DNA from: Arthrobacter sp. N199823
GTDB lineage: Bacteria > Actinomycetota > Actinomycetes > Actinomycetales > Micrococcaceae
Assembly (NCBI RefSeq): GCF_002929705.1
Contig: NZ_PJIN01000001.1
Location: 561,244-625,243 of the forward strand
Length of the DNA: 64,000 nucleotides
Reading direction: 5' to 3'
Shown here: one piece after another, positions 25,851-35,500 of the stretch
Layout: each line of letters opens with the position of its first letter
Position numbering within the stretch: position 1 is the stretch's first letter
Translations under genes and position numbers: made by a program
Notes under the pieces: generated by a model
Told to the model about the DNA's origin: nothing
Databases searched by the model: none
The model's input: only the letters and a program-made list of their open reading frames with translations

Positions 25851-25886
25851 CCCCGCGCCTGAGGCCACAAAGGTGCCGGCGCGGGG
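25851..25886 (+). terminator. Terminator hairpin at the end of the hydroxyproline island
   Basis: CCCCGCGCC (25851-25859) and GGCGCGGGG (25878-25886) form a perfect 9-bp stem with an 18-nt loop, seven bases after the dehydrogenase stop codon. It is followed by a mixed C/T stretch (TGTCCCATCTTCGTTCTT). It marks the end of the catabolic island before the giant surface-protein gene. Confidence 0.7.
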
Positions 25887-26032
25887 TGTCCCATCTTCGT
25901 TCTTGGCCGGAAAATTAAGCCATCATATGGATCAATCGAGTATTATGGCAGAGGTCCCCGTGTTAAACGGGGCCGGTCTCTAGTTCGTACCCGAACTTTT
26001 ACGCGCAAGTTGGGGATAAGCAAAGGTTTGTC

Positions 26033-29000
26033 ATGGCTCTGAGCGATCTGTTTCCTGGAAACGCCAGTAAAAAACAATTCTTTACTGCTTCTGCAGCCAT
26101 CGCCGTGGCAGCCGTTGTTGTCACCGGCGCCGTTGTATACCCCGGGTTCACCACGGCTGATGTTGACCTCAATGACGGCAGTGTGTGGGTCACTAACCGT
26201 GCCGACGGACTGGTGGGCCACCTCAATGACCAGTCCAAAGTTCTTGACGGTGGATTCGCAGCGACCTCCACCACTTTTGACGTGACGCAGGATGCTGGGA
26301 ACGTCTTTGTCAAGGGCGACGGCGGCAGCCTCCTTAGCCCTGTCAACGTCCACCTGATGGCCATGGCCTCGGAGACGGGACTCGGCGGCGGCAAGCAAAT
26401 CTCACAGGGCACCAGCATTGTGTCTTTGACCGATTCCGGCGGGGGCAAGGTCTGGGCCATGGACAACTCCGCCGTCCCGGCATTTAGCGAGAAGACCTCC
26501 CCTCCTATCCTCAAGGGCCTGCGCAGTGCCGTCTCCGTCACCGCCCCCGATGACACCATTTTTACTGTTGATGCCGAGGCGGGGGAGCTCATCACCACCA
26601 CCCTGGATGGCGCCGGCAAGGTCGCCGCTCAGGACCGGGCGCCGGTTGAGGGGTTGGCTGGGAGCAGGGACGTCCAGCTGACTGTCGCCGGTGGCAAAGC
26701 CGTTGCTTTCTCTCCGGAGTCCGGCACCTTGTTCCTCCCGGGCGGAAAGAGCGCCACCATTCCCGAGGCAACAGGGGCAGTGCTGGCGCAGCCTACGGCT
26801 GACGGAAACTTTGTTGCCGTGGAGACCTCTACGGCCTTGTTCACCGCGCCGCTGGACGGTTCGGCCGTGAAGGTGCTGGAGCTGGGAACCACGGGGAAGG
26901 CTGTGGCGCCGGTGGTCCAAAACGGCTGTGTACATGCGGCGTGGTCGGGAGCCAACAAGTATGCGCTCTCCTGCAATGGCGCAGGGGACTTGGTGGACAT
27001 CCCCAAGGCCTCAGCGAAATCGGAGTTTGTGTTCCGCAAGAACCGCGATGTGGTGGTCCTGAACGACGTCAACACCGGCAATGTCTGGCTCGTCAACCAG
27101 AACATGCTGTTGGTCAACAACTGGGATGACCTGAAAACAGATTTGAAGAAGGCAGACAACGCGGACAAGGAATCGGCTGATCCCAACGTGGTCAGCACCC
27201 TGCCAGACCGCACCAAACCCAACCGCCCGCCGGAGGCAGCCCCGGACTCCTTTGGTGTGCGTGCCGGGCGGACCACCATCCTGCCGGTCTTGTTCAACGA
27301 TTCCGACCCGGACGGTGACGTGCTCACGGTGGGGGAGCCCGACGTCGAGCCTTCCCTTGGTGCTGTGACCTCCATCTATGACGGAACTGGGTTGCAAATC
27401 ACCGTCCCTAACGAGCAAACCGGTTCGGGGACGTTCCAGTATGCGGTCAATGATGGCCGCGATGGAAAGGCCAAGGGCAACGTGGATGTGCGGGTGGTGC
27501 CGGAAAGTGAAAACACCGCACCGCGCACCATGCGCAACACCACGCTGGTGGTGGAGCAGGGCCAGACGATGAAGCAGAATGTGCTGACCGACTGGATCGA
27601 CCCTGACGGTGACGACATATTCCTGAACAGTGCGGTGTCCGACGACGAGTCCGCCGTCATCAAGACCACCCCCGACGGCGAACTGAGCTACACCGACGAC
27701 GGCGAGAAGCTCGGCATGAAAACCATGACGGTTTCGGTGTCCGACGGCCGCGACATCACGGAAAAACAGCTCAAAGTCAACGTCTTGCCCGCAGGCGGAG
27801 TGCCACCGGTGGCGAATGCGGACTTTGTTCGCGCCGTGGCCGGCAAGCCGGTGGTGTTGGCGCCGCTGAAGAACGATCAAGACCCGTCAGGCGGCCAGCT
27901 CCGGCTGGCCAGCGTCTCCAGGCTGGCCACTGCAAAAGTTTCCGAAATTGCGGACAATGGCACCGTCACGTTCAGCTCTGACACTGTGGGCGCCGTCTAT
28001 CTGGAATATCAGGTGACCAACGGGCCCATGAGCGCCACAGGCCTGATCCGCGTAGAGGTAGTGGAAGCCGATCTGCAGGGGTTGCCCGTGGCCGTGAAGG
28101 ACCTGGTCATGTTGCCCTCCGGTGGATCCGCCCTGGTGGATGTGTTGGGCAACGATTCCGACCCGGCCGGCGGTGTCTTGGTCATCCAGTCTGTTGAACT
28201 GCCTGCGGGTTCGCCCGTGGCTGCCAGCATCATTGACCGCAACATCATCAAACTGACTGATCTGCGCGGACTGAAGGACACGCTGGGGATCAAATACACC
28301 ATCTCCAACGGTGCCGGCAGCGCCACGGGTGAAATCTCAGTGGTGCGTATCCCGGCCCCGGACAAGCAACGAGCGCCGCGCGTGGAACCCGACAAAGCCA
28401 TTGTGCGCGTTGGCGATGTGGTCAGCATCCCTGTTCTGGCCAATGACACCGACCCCAACGGCGAGGTTTTGAAGGCTCCTGAGGTGGTTGAGGCGCCGGA
28501 CGGCGAATTTGGCAAGCTCTTCACCGACCAGAACCAGCTGCGCTTCATTGCCGGCCCCACACCCAAGACGGTGCAAGGCGTCTACAAGGTCACGAACAGC
28601 TCCGGCCAATTCAACTCGGCCCCGGTGACCATCACCATTGTGGCCGCGGATCCCGAGCACAACCTGCCTCCAGTTCCACAGAACCTCACAGGCCGCGTGA
28701 TTGCCGGCGACCAAGTGCGCATTCCCGTGCCGCTGAACGCGATTGATCCCGAGGGCGATTCCGTTGAGCTCGTGGGCATCGACAAGGGCCCGGCCCTGGG
28801 TACTGCCGAAACGGGCAACGGCTACATCTTCTACACAGCTGGCGGCAGCTCAGCGGGCACAGACACCTTTAGTTACCGCGTGCGGGACAGGCTCGGCGCC
28901 GAAGCTGTGGCCCGGGTTGACGTTGGTGTGGCCCCGCCGCTGGAGGTGAACCACCCGCCGGTCACGGAGGATGACTACATTACGATGCGACCGGGGCGCA

Positions 29001-32000
29001 AGGTCTCCTTGGACGTCATGCTGAACGATTCGGATCCTGACGGCGGCCAGTTGGGTCTGGTTAAGAACGGCTTCAAGGGTTCTGAAGAAATGCAGCCCTC
29101 TGTCACGGACAAGGGCAAGGTTCTGGTGACCTCCCCCGCGGCGCCGGGAATTGCCACCATGATGTACACCGTGGCGGACAAGTTCGGCGCCACCGCCACC
29201 GGGAACATCCGCATGACAGTGACCCCGGATGCCCCCTTGAAGGCTCCCATTTCCCGCGATGACCGGGTCACTATCAAGCAAATGCTCGGCAAGAACACTG
29301 TCGACGTGCCGGTTTTGGAGAATGACGCCGATCCCGACGGTGTCACTGACGACCTTAAGGTCAGCATCCAAGCGGTTGAGGGCATCAAGACGGAGAACGC
29401 CTCCGTCACCGGCAGCGGTGCCGTGCGCGTTGTACTGGCCGCGGGTGAGCAGATGATCCCGTACACGGTCACCGACCAAGATGGCCTGAAATCCACGGCC
29501 GTCATTTGGGTGCCGGGCCAGGACAAGCAGTATCCGGTCCTCAAGAGCAATAAGGTCATTCGGCTGACAGCCGGAAAAAGCGCCACCATGAAACTTTCCG
29601 ACTATGTTCAAGTCCGCGAGGGCCGTAAGCCGCGCCTGACCGAGGCGTCCAAGATTTCCCTGGTGGGTGCCGGCAGCGAGAACGTCATTGTTGGCGAGGG
29701 CGAGGGCGTCAACTACGCCGCGAACATCTCCTTCTACGGGCCCGGGTCCATCACCTTTGAGGTCACAGACGGTAAGGGCCCGGATGATCCCCAAGGGCTG
29801 AAATCCACCCTGACAGTCATGACCCTGGTGGATCCGGCGCCCACCGGCTCTAAGGACGAGAAGAAGAAGGAGGAGAAGAAGAACACGCCTCCTACCTTCA
29901 CCGGTTCCTCGCTTGAGGTGCCCCAGCAGGAGAAGGTCACGCTCGACGTCGGGCCCCTCGCCTTTGACATTGACCCGGGGGACAAGGAGAAATTCAAGTA
30001 CGCGTTGTCCGGCAACAAGCCCGGTAACTTTGACGTTGACTTCTCCGGCACCGTGTTGACGGTGACCCAGCGGGACGGCACCAAGGTCGGTGAGACGGCC
30101 AGCGTTCAAGTCTCTGTTTCTGACGGGAGCAACGAACCGGTGACGGCCGATGTAGTGCTGCGGGCGACGTCGTCCTCGCTTCCCTTGCCAGTGGCAAACG
30201 ACGACGTTGTGGCCGACGCCCATGCGGGCCGGGCCGAGACGGTCGAGGTCTTGAATAATGACGTCAACCCGTTCCCGGACACAGCACTGCGGGTGGTGGA
30301 CACCATGACGGAGACAGGCAGTGCGGGTGTCACAGTCACGCACACGGATGGTGCCGTCACTGTCAACAGCGATGAGGATTACAAAGGCACCGTGGTGGTG
30401 CGCTACGTGGTTGAGGACAAGACCAAGGATGATGCGCGCCACGCCACCGGCCGCATCAAGATCACCATCAAGGGCCGCCCGGATGCACCCGCCAAGCCAC
30501 AGGTCCTGGAGGAACAGGACAATGCTGTGCTGCTGACATGGGACCCGCCGGCGGACAATGGATCGCCCATCACCAAGTACACGGTGGCGTGGGCTGGCGG
30601 ATCGCAGGACTGTGCCACCAACACGTGCACTATTTCCAAGCTCAAGAATGCCCAGAAGTATCGCTTCACGGTGACGGCCACGAATGATGTGGCTACCTCA
30701 ACGGCATCGGTTCAGTCCATTGAGGCTATTCCGGACCGCAAGCCGGATGCCCCTGCCGCACCCACCACCAAATTTGGTGACAAGGCCGTGACAGTGGACT
30801 GGGTGACGCCCGTGGGAGAGTTCTCCACCGTGACCAAGTTCAACGTGGAGATTTCACCGGTCCCTGCGGGTCAGAACGCCCAACAGACCGGGCTTACAGG
30901 GAACTCGTTTACGTGGCCGGGTCTAGAGAACGGTACCGAGTACCAGTTCCGGGTGCAGGCCATCAACAATGCCCCGAAGCCATCAGACTGGGGGCCGTAT
31001 TCGGCATCCGTGGTTCCTGCAGGCGTGCCGGCCGCACCCAACGCACCCACGGTGCAGGTCTTGGAGCAGGTTGGATCCCAGAACCAGATCTCGGTGCAGT
31101 GGAATGAACCGTTCATCAACGGTGCCGCCATCAAGTCCTACACTTTGACGCAGTCCGGCGGCGGTGACGGCGTGAAGACCTATACGCCCACTACGAACAG
31201 CCAAACGGTCACAGTGGGCACGTCCACGGCGCCGTACACCTTCACAGTAACGGCCACCAACAAGGCTGGTACCGGTGCGGCCAGCGCCGCCTCAACGCCG
31301 CAACGTGCAGTGGGCAAGGTAGCGACCATGGGGACTCCGAGTATCAAGATCACTGGGGACGACGCTGCCGGCGGGCGGGTGATCGTGACTTATGACCCCT
31401 TGAATGAGGCACAACGCAACGGCTATGCCGCCAATGAAGTGACATACTGCGTGACCCTTTCCACTTCGGCTGAACAGTGCGGGGTGGCCTCGGGTGCGGT
31501 ACTGGCATCGCCCAACGGTGCCGGGGTCTTCGCCACCGTTCGGGCGAGAGCAGCGGCTGGTGGACAGAGCTCAGTGGGAGATGCATCGCCGGCCTCTGCG
31601 ACTGTTGTTCCGCACGGTGTGCCAGGTTCAGCGAAGGTGTCGGGCTCCAACGGCGCCCAGGACTCCCAAAATGTGTCCTACTCATGGTCTTACCCAACCG
31701 GTGCCGTAGATGCAAAGTCCATTGAGGTGAAAGTAGGTACCGGTGGCTGGACTGCCAAATCCGGCAACGGCAGCGACACCCACAACACTGGCGGCTTCAG
31801 CACCTCGGTGACCATCAAGGTCCGGGCCAAGAACTCGATAGGACAATACGGAGCTGTAGACTCCGTGACTCTCAAGAGCGGAGCCAAGACTCCTCCACCG
31901 CCTGTCACGTTTGTCATTGTCAAGGAGGACATCTGGCATTCCTGCACCCAGGGTCCGGGAGAGGGCGACAATTACCAGACCGGCCCTATCCGATGCGATG

Positions 32001-32218
32001 GCACTCCGTCAGTGGCTGGAAATACGAATATGGGAGGTAAGTGGTTGGACCGTGCAGACGGCTGGGTTAAGGTGTCCGGCTGCGGCCCCGGCTACTACAG
32101 TAATTGGTATCAGATAGCGGACGGCCAGCATCATGCTGGCCGCTGGGTCCGTGGTGGTTCACGTGACAAGAACACGGTGGATGTACGCGACGAAAACGGC
32201 GGAAACATACGCTGCTAG
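26033..32218 (+). CDS. Giant membrane-anchored surface protein with cadherin/Ig-like repeats and fibronectin III modules (copy 1)
   Basis: The protein has 2061 residues. A single hydrophobic anchor lies near residues 17-38, with no lipobox and no LPXTG sorting signal, so the chain should project outward from the membrane. Residues about 40-385 form a conserved beta-rich region (SVWVTNRADGLVGHLNDQ), possibly a propeller. From about 400 to 1480 there are tandem Ig/cadherin-like modules marked by repeated NDSDPDG-type turns. A Lys/Glu linker sits near 1275, fibronectin III modules near 1482-1940, then a Pro-rich hinge (KTPPPPV) and a Cys-rich tip of about 110 residues. It is followed by a close paralogue. 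The context is a type VII-like cluster, so a surface receptor, adhesin or scaffold role is plausible but unproven. A short CCCCGT/ACGGGG hairpin (25956-25972) lies in the leader. Confidence 0.85.
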   Translation: MALSDLFPGNASKKQFFTASAAIAVAAVVVTGAVVYPGFTTADVDLNDGSVWVTNRADGLVGHLNDQSKVLDGGFAATSTTFDVTQDAGNVFVKGDGGSLLSPVNVHLMAMASETGLGGGKQISQGTSIVSLTDSGGGKVWAMDNSAVPAFSEKTSPPILKGLRSAVSVTAPDDTIFTVDAEAGELITTTLDGAGKVAAQDRAPVEGLAGSRDVQLTVAGGKAVAFSPESGTLFLPGGKSATIPEATGAVLAQPTADGNFVAVETSTALFTAPLDGSAVKVLELGTTGKAVAPVVQNGCVHAAWSGANKYALSCNGAGDLVDIPKASAKSEFVFRKNRDVVVLNDVNTGNVWLVNQNMLLVNNWDDLKTDLKKADNADKESADPNVVSTLPDRTKPNRPPEAAPDSFGVRAGRTTILPVLFNDSDPDGDVLTVGEPDVEPSLGAVTSIYDGTGLQITVPNEQTGSGTFQYAVNDGRDGKAKGNVDVRVVPESENTAPRTMRNTTLVVEQGQTMKQNVLTDWIDPDGDDIFLNSAVSDDESAVIKTTPDGELSYTDDGEKLGMKTMTVSVSDGRDITEKQLKVNVLPAGGVPPVANADFVRAVAGKPVVLAPLKNDQDPSGGQLRLASVSRLATAKVSEIADNGTVTFSSDTVGAVYLEYQVTNGPMSATGLIRVEVVEADLQGLPVAVKDLVMLPSGGSALVDVLGNDSDPAGGVLVIQSVELPAGSPVAASIIDRNIIKLTDLRGLKDTLGIKYTISNGAGSATGEISVVRIPAPDKQRAPRVEPDKAIVRVGDVVSIPVLANDTDPNGEVLKAPEVVEAPDGEFGKLFTDQNQLRFIAGPTPKTVQGVYKVTNSSGQFNSAPVTITIVAADPEHNLPPVPQNLTGRVIAGDQVRIPVPLNAIDPEGDSVELVGIDKGPALGTAETGNGYIFYTAGGSSAGTDTFSYRVRDRLGAEAVARVDVGVAPPLEVNHPPVTEDDYITMRPGRKVSLDVMLNDSDPDGGQLGLVKNGFKGSEEMQPSVTDKGKVLVTSPAAPGIATMMYTVADKFGATATGNIRMTVTPDAPLKAPISRDDRVTIKQMLGKNTVDVPVLENDADPDGVTDDLKVSIQAVEGIKTENASVTGSGAVRVVLAAGEQMIPYTVTDQDGLKSTAVIWVPGQDKQYPVLKSNKVIRLTAGKSATMKLSDYVQVREGRKPRLTEASKISLVGAGSENVIVGEGEGVNYAANISFYGPGSITFEVTDGKGPDDPQGLKSTLTVMTLVDPAPTGSKDEKKKEEKKNTPPTFTGSSLEVPQQEKVTLDVGPLAFDIDPGDKEKFKYALSGNKPGNFDVDFSGTVLTVTQRDGTKVGETASVQVSVSDGSNEPVTADVVLRATSSSLPLPVANDDVVADAHAGRAETVEVLNNDVNPFPDTALRVVDTMTETGSAGVTVTHTDGAVTVNSDEDYKGTVVVRYVVEDKTKDDARHATGRIKITIKGRPDAPAKPQVLEEQDNAVLLTWDPPADNGSPITKYTVAWAGGSQDCATNTCTISKLKNAQKYRFTVTATNDVATSTASVQSIEAIPDRKPDAPAAPTTKFGDKAVTVDWVTPVGEFSTVTKFNVEISPVPAGQNAQQTGLTGNSFTWPGLENGTEYQFRVQAINNAPKPSDWGPYSASVVPAGVPAAPNAPTVQVLEQVGSQNQISVQWNEPFINGAAIKSYTLTQSGGGDGVKTYTPTTNSQTVTVGTSTAPYTFTVTATNKAGTGAASAASTPQRAVGKVATMGTPSIKITGDDAAGGRVIVTYDPLNEAQRNGYAANEVTYCVTLSTSAEQCGVASGAVLASPNGAGVFATVRARAAAGGQSSVGDASPASATVVPHGVPGSAKVSGSNGAQDSQNVSYSWSYPTGAVDAKSIEVKVGTGGWTAKSGNGSDTHNTGGFSTSVTIKVRAKNSIGQYGAVDSVTLKSGAKTPPPPVTFVIVKEDIWHSCTQGPGEGDNYQTGPIRCDGTPSVAGNTNMGGKWLDRADGWVKVSGCGPGYYSNWYQIADGQHHAGRWVRGGSRDKNTVDVRDENGGNIRC

Positions 32219-32280
32219 GCCCCACGCCCTCCCAAAGCTCGTGCCTCGCTTCGGGGCCCTCGGGTGCGTGGGCCCACCAC
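32219..32280 (+). repeat. Intergenic hairpin repeat, copy 1
   Basis: Directly after the stop codon of giant gene 1, CCCACGC (32221-32227) can pair with GCGTGGG (32266-32272). The intervening sequence includes a GC-rich inner part with CCCTCC, a GCTCG and a CCTCG. The same order of blocks, at nearly the same length, follows the WXG100 gene at 56824-56882. The end block GCGTGGGCCCACCAC is repeated again at 32327-32341. It may serve as a terminator or a mobile palindromic element. The remaining gap to 32586 holds the hairpin at 32385 and the presumed promoter of the next gene (TATAAT at 32491-32496, no good -35). I see no gene in it. Confidence 0.6.
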
Positions 32281-32384
32281 CCTGCCGGCGTGTAGCCGCT
32301 AGCGCGATTTCCGGGGAACCTGGCGAGCGTGGGCCCACCACGACCTCCCGACATGATGCCGCTGGCCAGTGGGCCCAATCGGTG

Positions 32385-32415
32385 GGGGAGCACTTCCACT
32401 AGGGGAGTGCTCCCC
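32385..32415 (+). terminator. Perfect 10-bp hairpin between the giant genes
   Basis: GGGGAGCACT (32385-32394) pairs with AGTGCTCCCC (32406-32415) around an 11-nt loop. There is no T-tract. It could end transcription of the first giant gene, or insulate the promoter of the second. Confidence 0.5.
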
Positions 32416-32586
32416 ATTGCCGTATTCGGATATCTACTGGAAGCTGAAAGAGTCACAGGTATTGACCCGCCGAGATTAATCCATTCGGCGTATAATATTC
32501 TCTGGTGCCGCTTCCACTGGAGGATGGCCCATATTTTTTGCAACACATGAAGTCGCACGGGCAGTTAATCTTTTGGAGTTTCGCAC

Positions 32587-35500
32587 ATGGCATTGCAGTC
32601 GCTTACAGGACGATCACTGCGCAAGAAGGATGTCCTGGGGATCTCCGGAACCATCGTGCTGGCGGCCTCCTTGGTCACTGGTGCCATTGTCTACCCCGGA
32701 TTCACCACTGCAGATGTTGAGCTCAATGACGGCAGCGTCTGGGTCACCAACCGTGCCGACGGCCTGGTAGGTCACCTCAATGACCAGTCCAAAGTCCTCG
32801 ACGGCGGGTTCGCTGCAACCTCCACCACCTTCGATGTGGTGCAGGATGCGGGCAATGTGTTCATGAGTGGCGACGGCGGCAGCCTCTTAAATCCAGTCAA
32901 TGTCCCCATGATGGCCATGGCCTCGGAGACTAATGTCGGCGGTGGCAAGGCGAGCTCGCAGGGGACCAGTATTGTCACGCTCACGGATTCCGGACAGGGT
33001 AAGGTCTGGGCCATGGGCAACCAGGAAGTGCCCGGTTTCAGCGATAAGACCACGCTCCCCATCCTCAAGGGCCTGCGCAGCGCCGTCTCCGTCACGGCCC
33101 CCGATGACACCATTTTTACTGTCGATGCCGAGGCGGGGGAGCTCATCACGACAACTCTGAACGGTGCCGGCAAGGTCGCCTCTCAAGACCGCGCCACGGT
33201 TGAGGGGCTGGCTGGGACAAAAGACGTGCAGCTCACGGTGGCCGGTGGCAAGCCGGTCCTCTTCTCGCCTGAGTCCGGCTCACTGTTCCTCCCCGGAGGA
33301 AAGAGCGTGAAGGTTCCTGATTCCAAGGGCGCCTTACTGGCGCAGCCCACGGACGACGGCAACTTTGTGGCGCTGGAGACCGGCACGGCCCTCTTTACTC
33401 AACCGTTGGACGGCGGTTCTGCAATGGTTCTGCAGCTCGGAACCACCGGCAAGCCCGTGGCACCGGTCATTCAAAATGGGTGTGTTCACGCTGCGTGGTC
33501 GGGCGCCAACAAGTACGTGCTCTCCTGCGCCGGTGCGGGAGACGTGGTAGAGATCCCCAAAGCCTCAGCAAACTCCGAGTTCGTGTTCCGCAAGAACCGC
33601 GACGTGGTGGTCCTGAACGACGTCAACACCGGCAATGTGTGGCTCGTCAACCAGAACATGCTGCTAGTCAATAACTGGGACGACCTCAAGACGGACCTGA
33701 AAAAGGCAGACAACGCCGAGAAGGAATCGGCGGATCCCAACGTGGTCAGCACCCTGCCGGATCGGACCAAACCCAACCGTCCCCCGGAAGCTGCGCCGGA
33801 CAGCTTTGGTGTCCGTGCAGGCAAGACCACAATCTTGCCGGTGCTCTTCAATGACTCCGATCCTGATGGTGACGTGCTCACAGTGGAGCCTCCCGCCGTC
33901 GACCCTGTCATGGGCGCGGTCCAAACCATCTACGGCGGAACCGGACTCCAGATCAACGTGCCTGCGGATAAAAAGGGCTCGGGAACCTTTGACTACACAG
34001 TCAATGACGGCCGTCAGGGCACAACCAAGGGCAACGTGGACGTGCGGATCGTGCCGCCCAGTGAAAACTCGGCACCCAAGGCCATGCGAGATTCCCCCAT
34101 GGTGGTTGAGCAGGGTCAGACCATGAGCCAAAACGTGCTCACGGACTGGATCGACCCCGACGGGGACGATATTTTCCTCACGGGCGCTGTCTCCGACGAT
34201 GAGAGTGCCGTCATCAAGACCACGCCCGACGGCGAACTTAAGTACACCGACGACGGTGAAGAAGCCGGCATGAAGTCGATGACCATCACTGTCTCGGACG
34301 GTGTTGATAGCACCGAAAAGAAAATCAAGGTCAACGTCAAGACTGCCGGTACCGTGCCCCCTGTTGCCAACGCGGACTTCTTCCGCGCAGTGGTGAATCA
34401 GCCTATTGCGCTGGCCCCGCTGCGCAACGACCAAGACCCGTCCGGCGGTTCGCTGCGCCTGGCCAGTGTTTCCAAGGCCGCGAACACCACCATCTCCAAG
34501 ATTGCTGATAACGGCACCGTCACCTTCACCGCCAGTGCGCCGGGGGAAGTGTACCTGGAGTACCAGGTGACAAATGGGCCCATGAGCGCAACCGGTCTGA
34601 TCCGGGTCGATGTGGTGCCTGAAAACACTACCGGGTTGCCCGTGGCTGTGAAGGACTTGGCCATGTTGCCGGCCGGCGGATCGGTGTTGGTGGATGTGCT
34701 GGGCAATGACATGGATCCGGCCGGGGGAGTTTTGGTCATCCAGTCAGTGGATGTCCCCGGCGGATCTCCGGTCTCGGCCACCATCATTGAACGTAACGTC
34801 ATCAAGCTCGCCGACGTGCGCGGGCTGACCGGCTCCATGAGCATCAAATACACCATCTCCAACGGCGCCGGCAGTGCCGTCGGCGAGATCTCGATCATCC
34901 GTATTCCTGCTCCAGATAAGTGGCTGGCGCCGCGCGTGGAACCCGACACCGCCATTGTCCGGGTGGGGGACGTAGTCAGCATTCCCGTGTTGGCCAATGA
35001 CACGGACCCCAACGGTGAAGTACTGAAATCCCCTGTTGTGGTGGAAGCTCCCGAGGCAAAATTTGGCAAACTCTTCACCGACCAGAACCAGCTGCGCTTG
35101 ATCGCCGGTCAGACCCCTGGAAAAGTGCAGGGCGTGTACAAGGTCGCCAATAGTTCGGGCCAATTTGGCTCGGCGCCGGTCTCCATCACCGTTGTGGCCG
35201 CCGATGCCGAGCACAACCTGCCCCCGGCTCCGAAGAACCTGACCGGGCGCGTTATAGCCGGTGACCAGGTCAAGATCCCTGTCACCCTTAACGGTATTGA
35301 TCCCGACGGTGATTCCGTGGAGCTGGTGGGCATTGACAAGGCCCCCTCGCTGGGCACCGCCGAAACCGGCAACGGCTACATCTATTACACGGCTGGCGGT
35401 AACTCATCTGGAACGGACACCTTTAGCTACCGGGTCCGTGACCGCCTCGGGGCCGAGGCCATTGCTCGTGTGGATGTGGGTGTTGCGCCGCCGCTGACCA

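Noticed and set aside
28850-30442. A 530-residue open frame on the minus strand within giant gene 1
   Set aside because: It is antisense to a well-supported repeat protein, has low-complexity His/Gly/Arg composition and no domain. It arises from the codon bias of the sense gene.
27229-30480. Possible CRISPR or other DNA-level tandem repeat array within the giant genes
   Set aside because: The recurrence is at protein level (NDSDPDG turns in Ig/cadherin-like modules) at roughly 90-100 residue intervals and with varying DNA, so it is not a CRISPR.
32462-32496. TTGACC and TATAAT as promoter pair for giant gene 2
   Set aside because: The spacer would be 23 bases, too long for a normal promoter. 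TATAAT alone may still be used.
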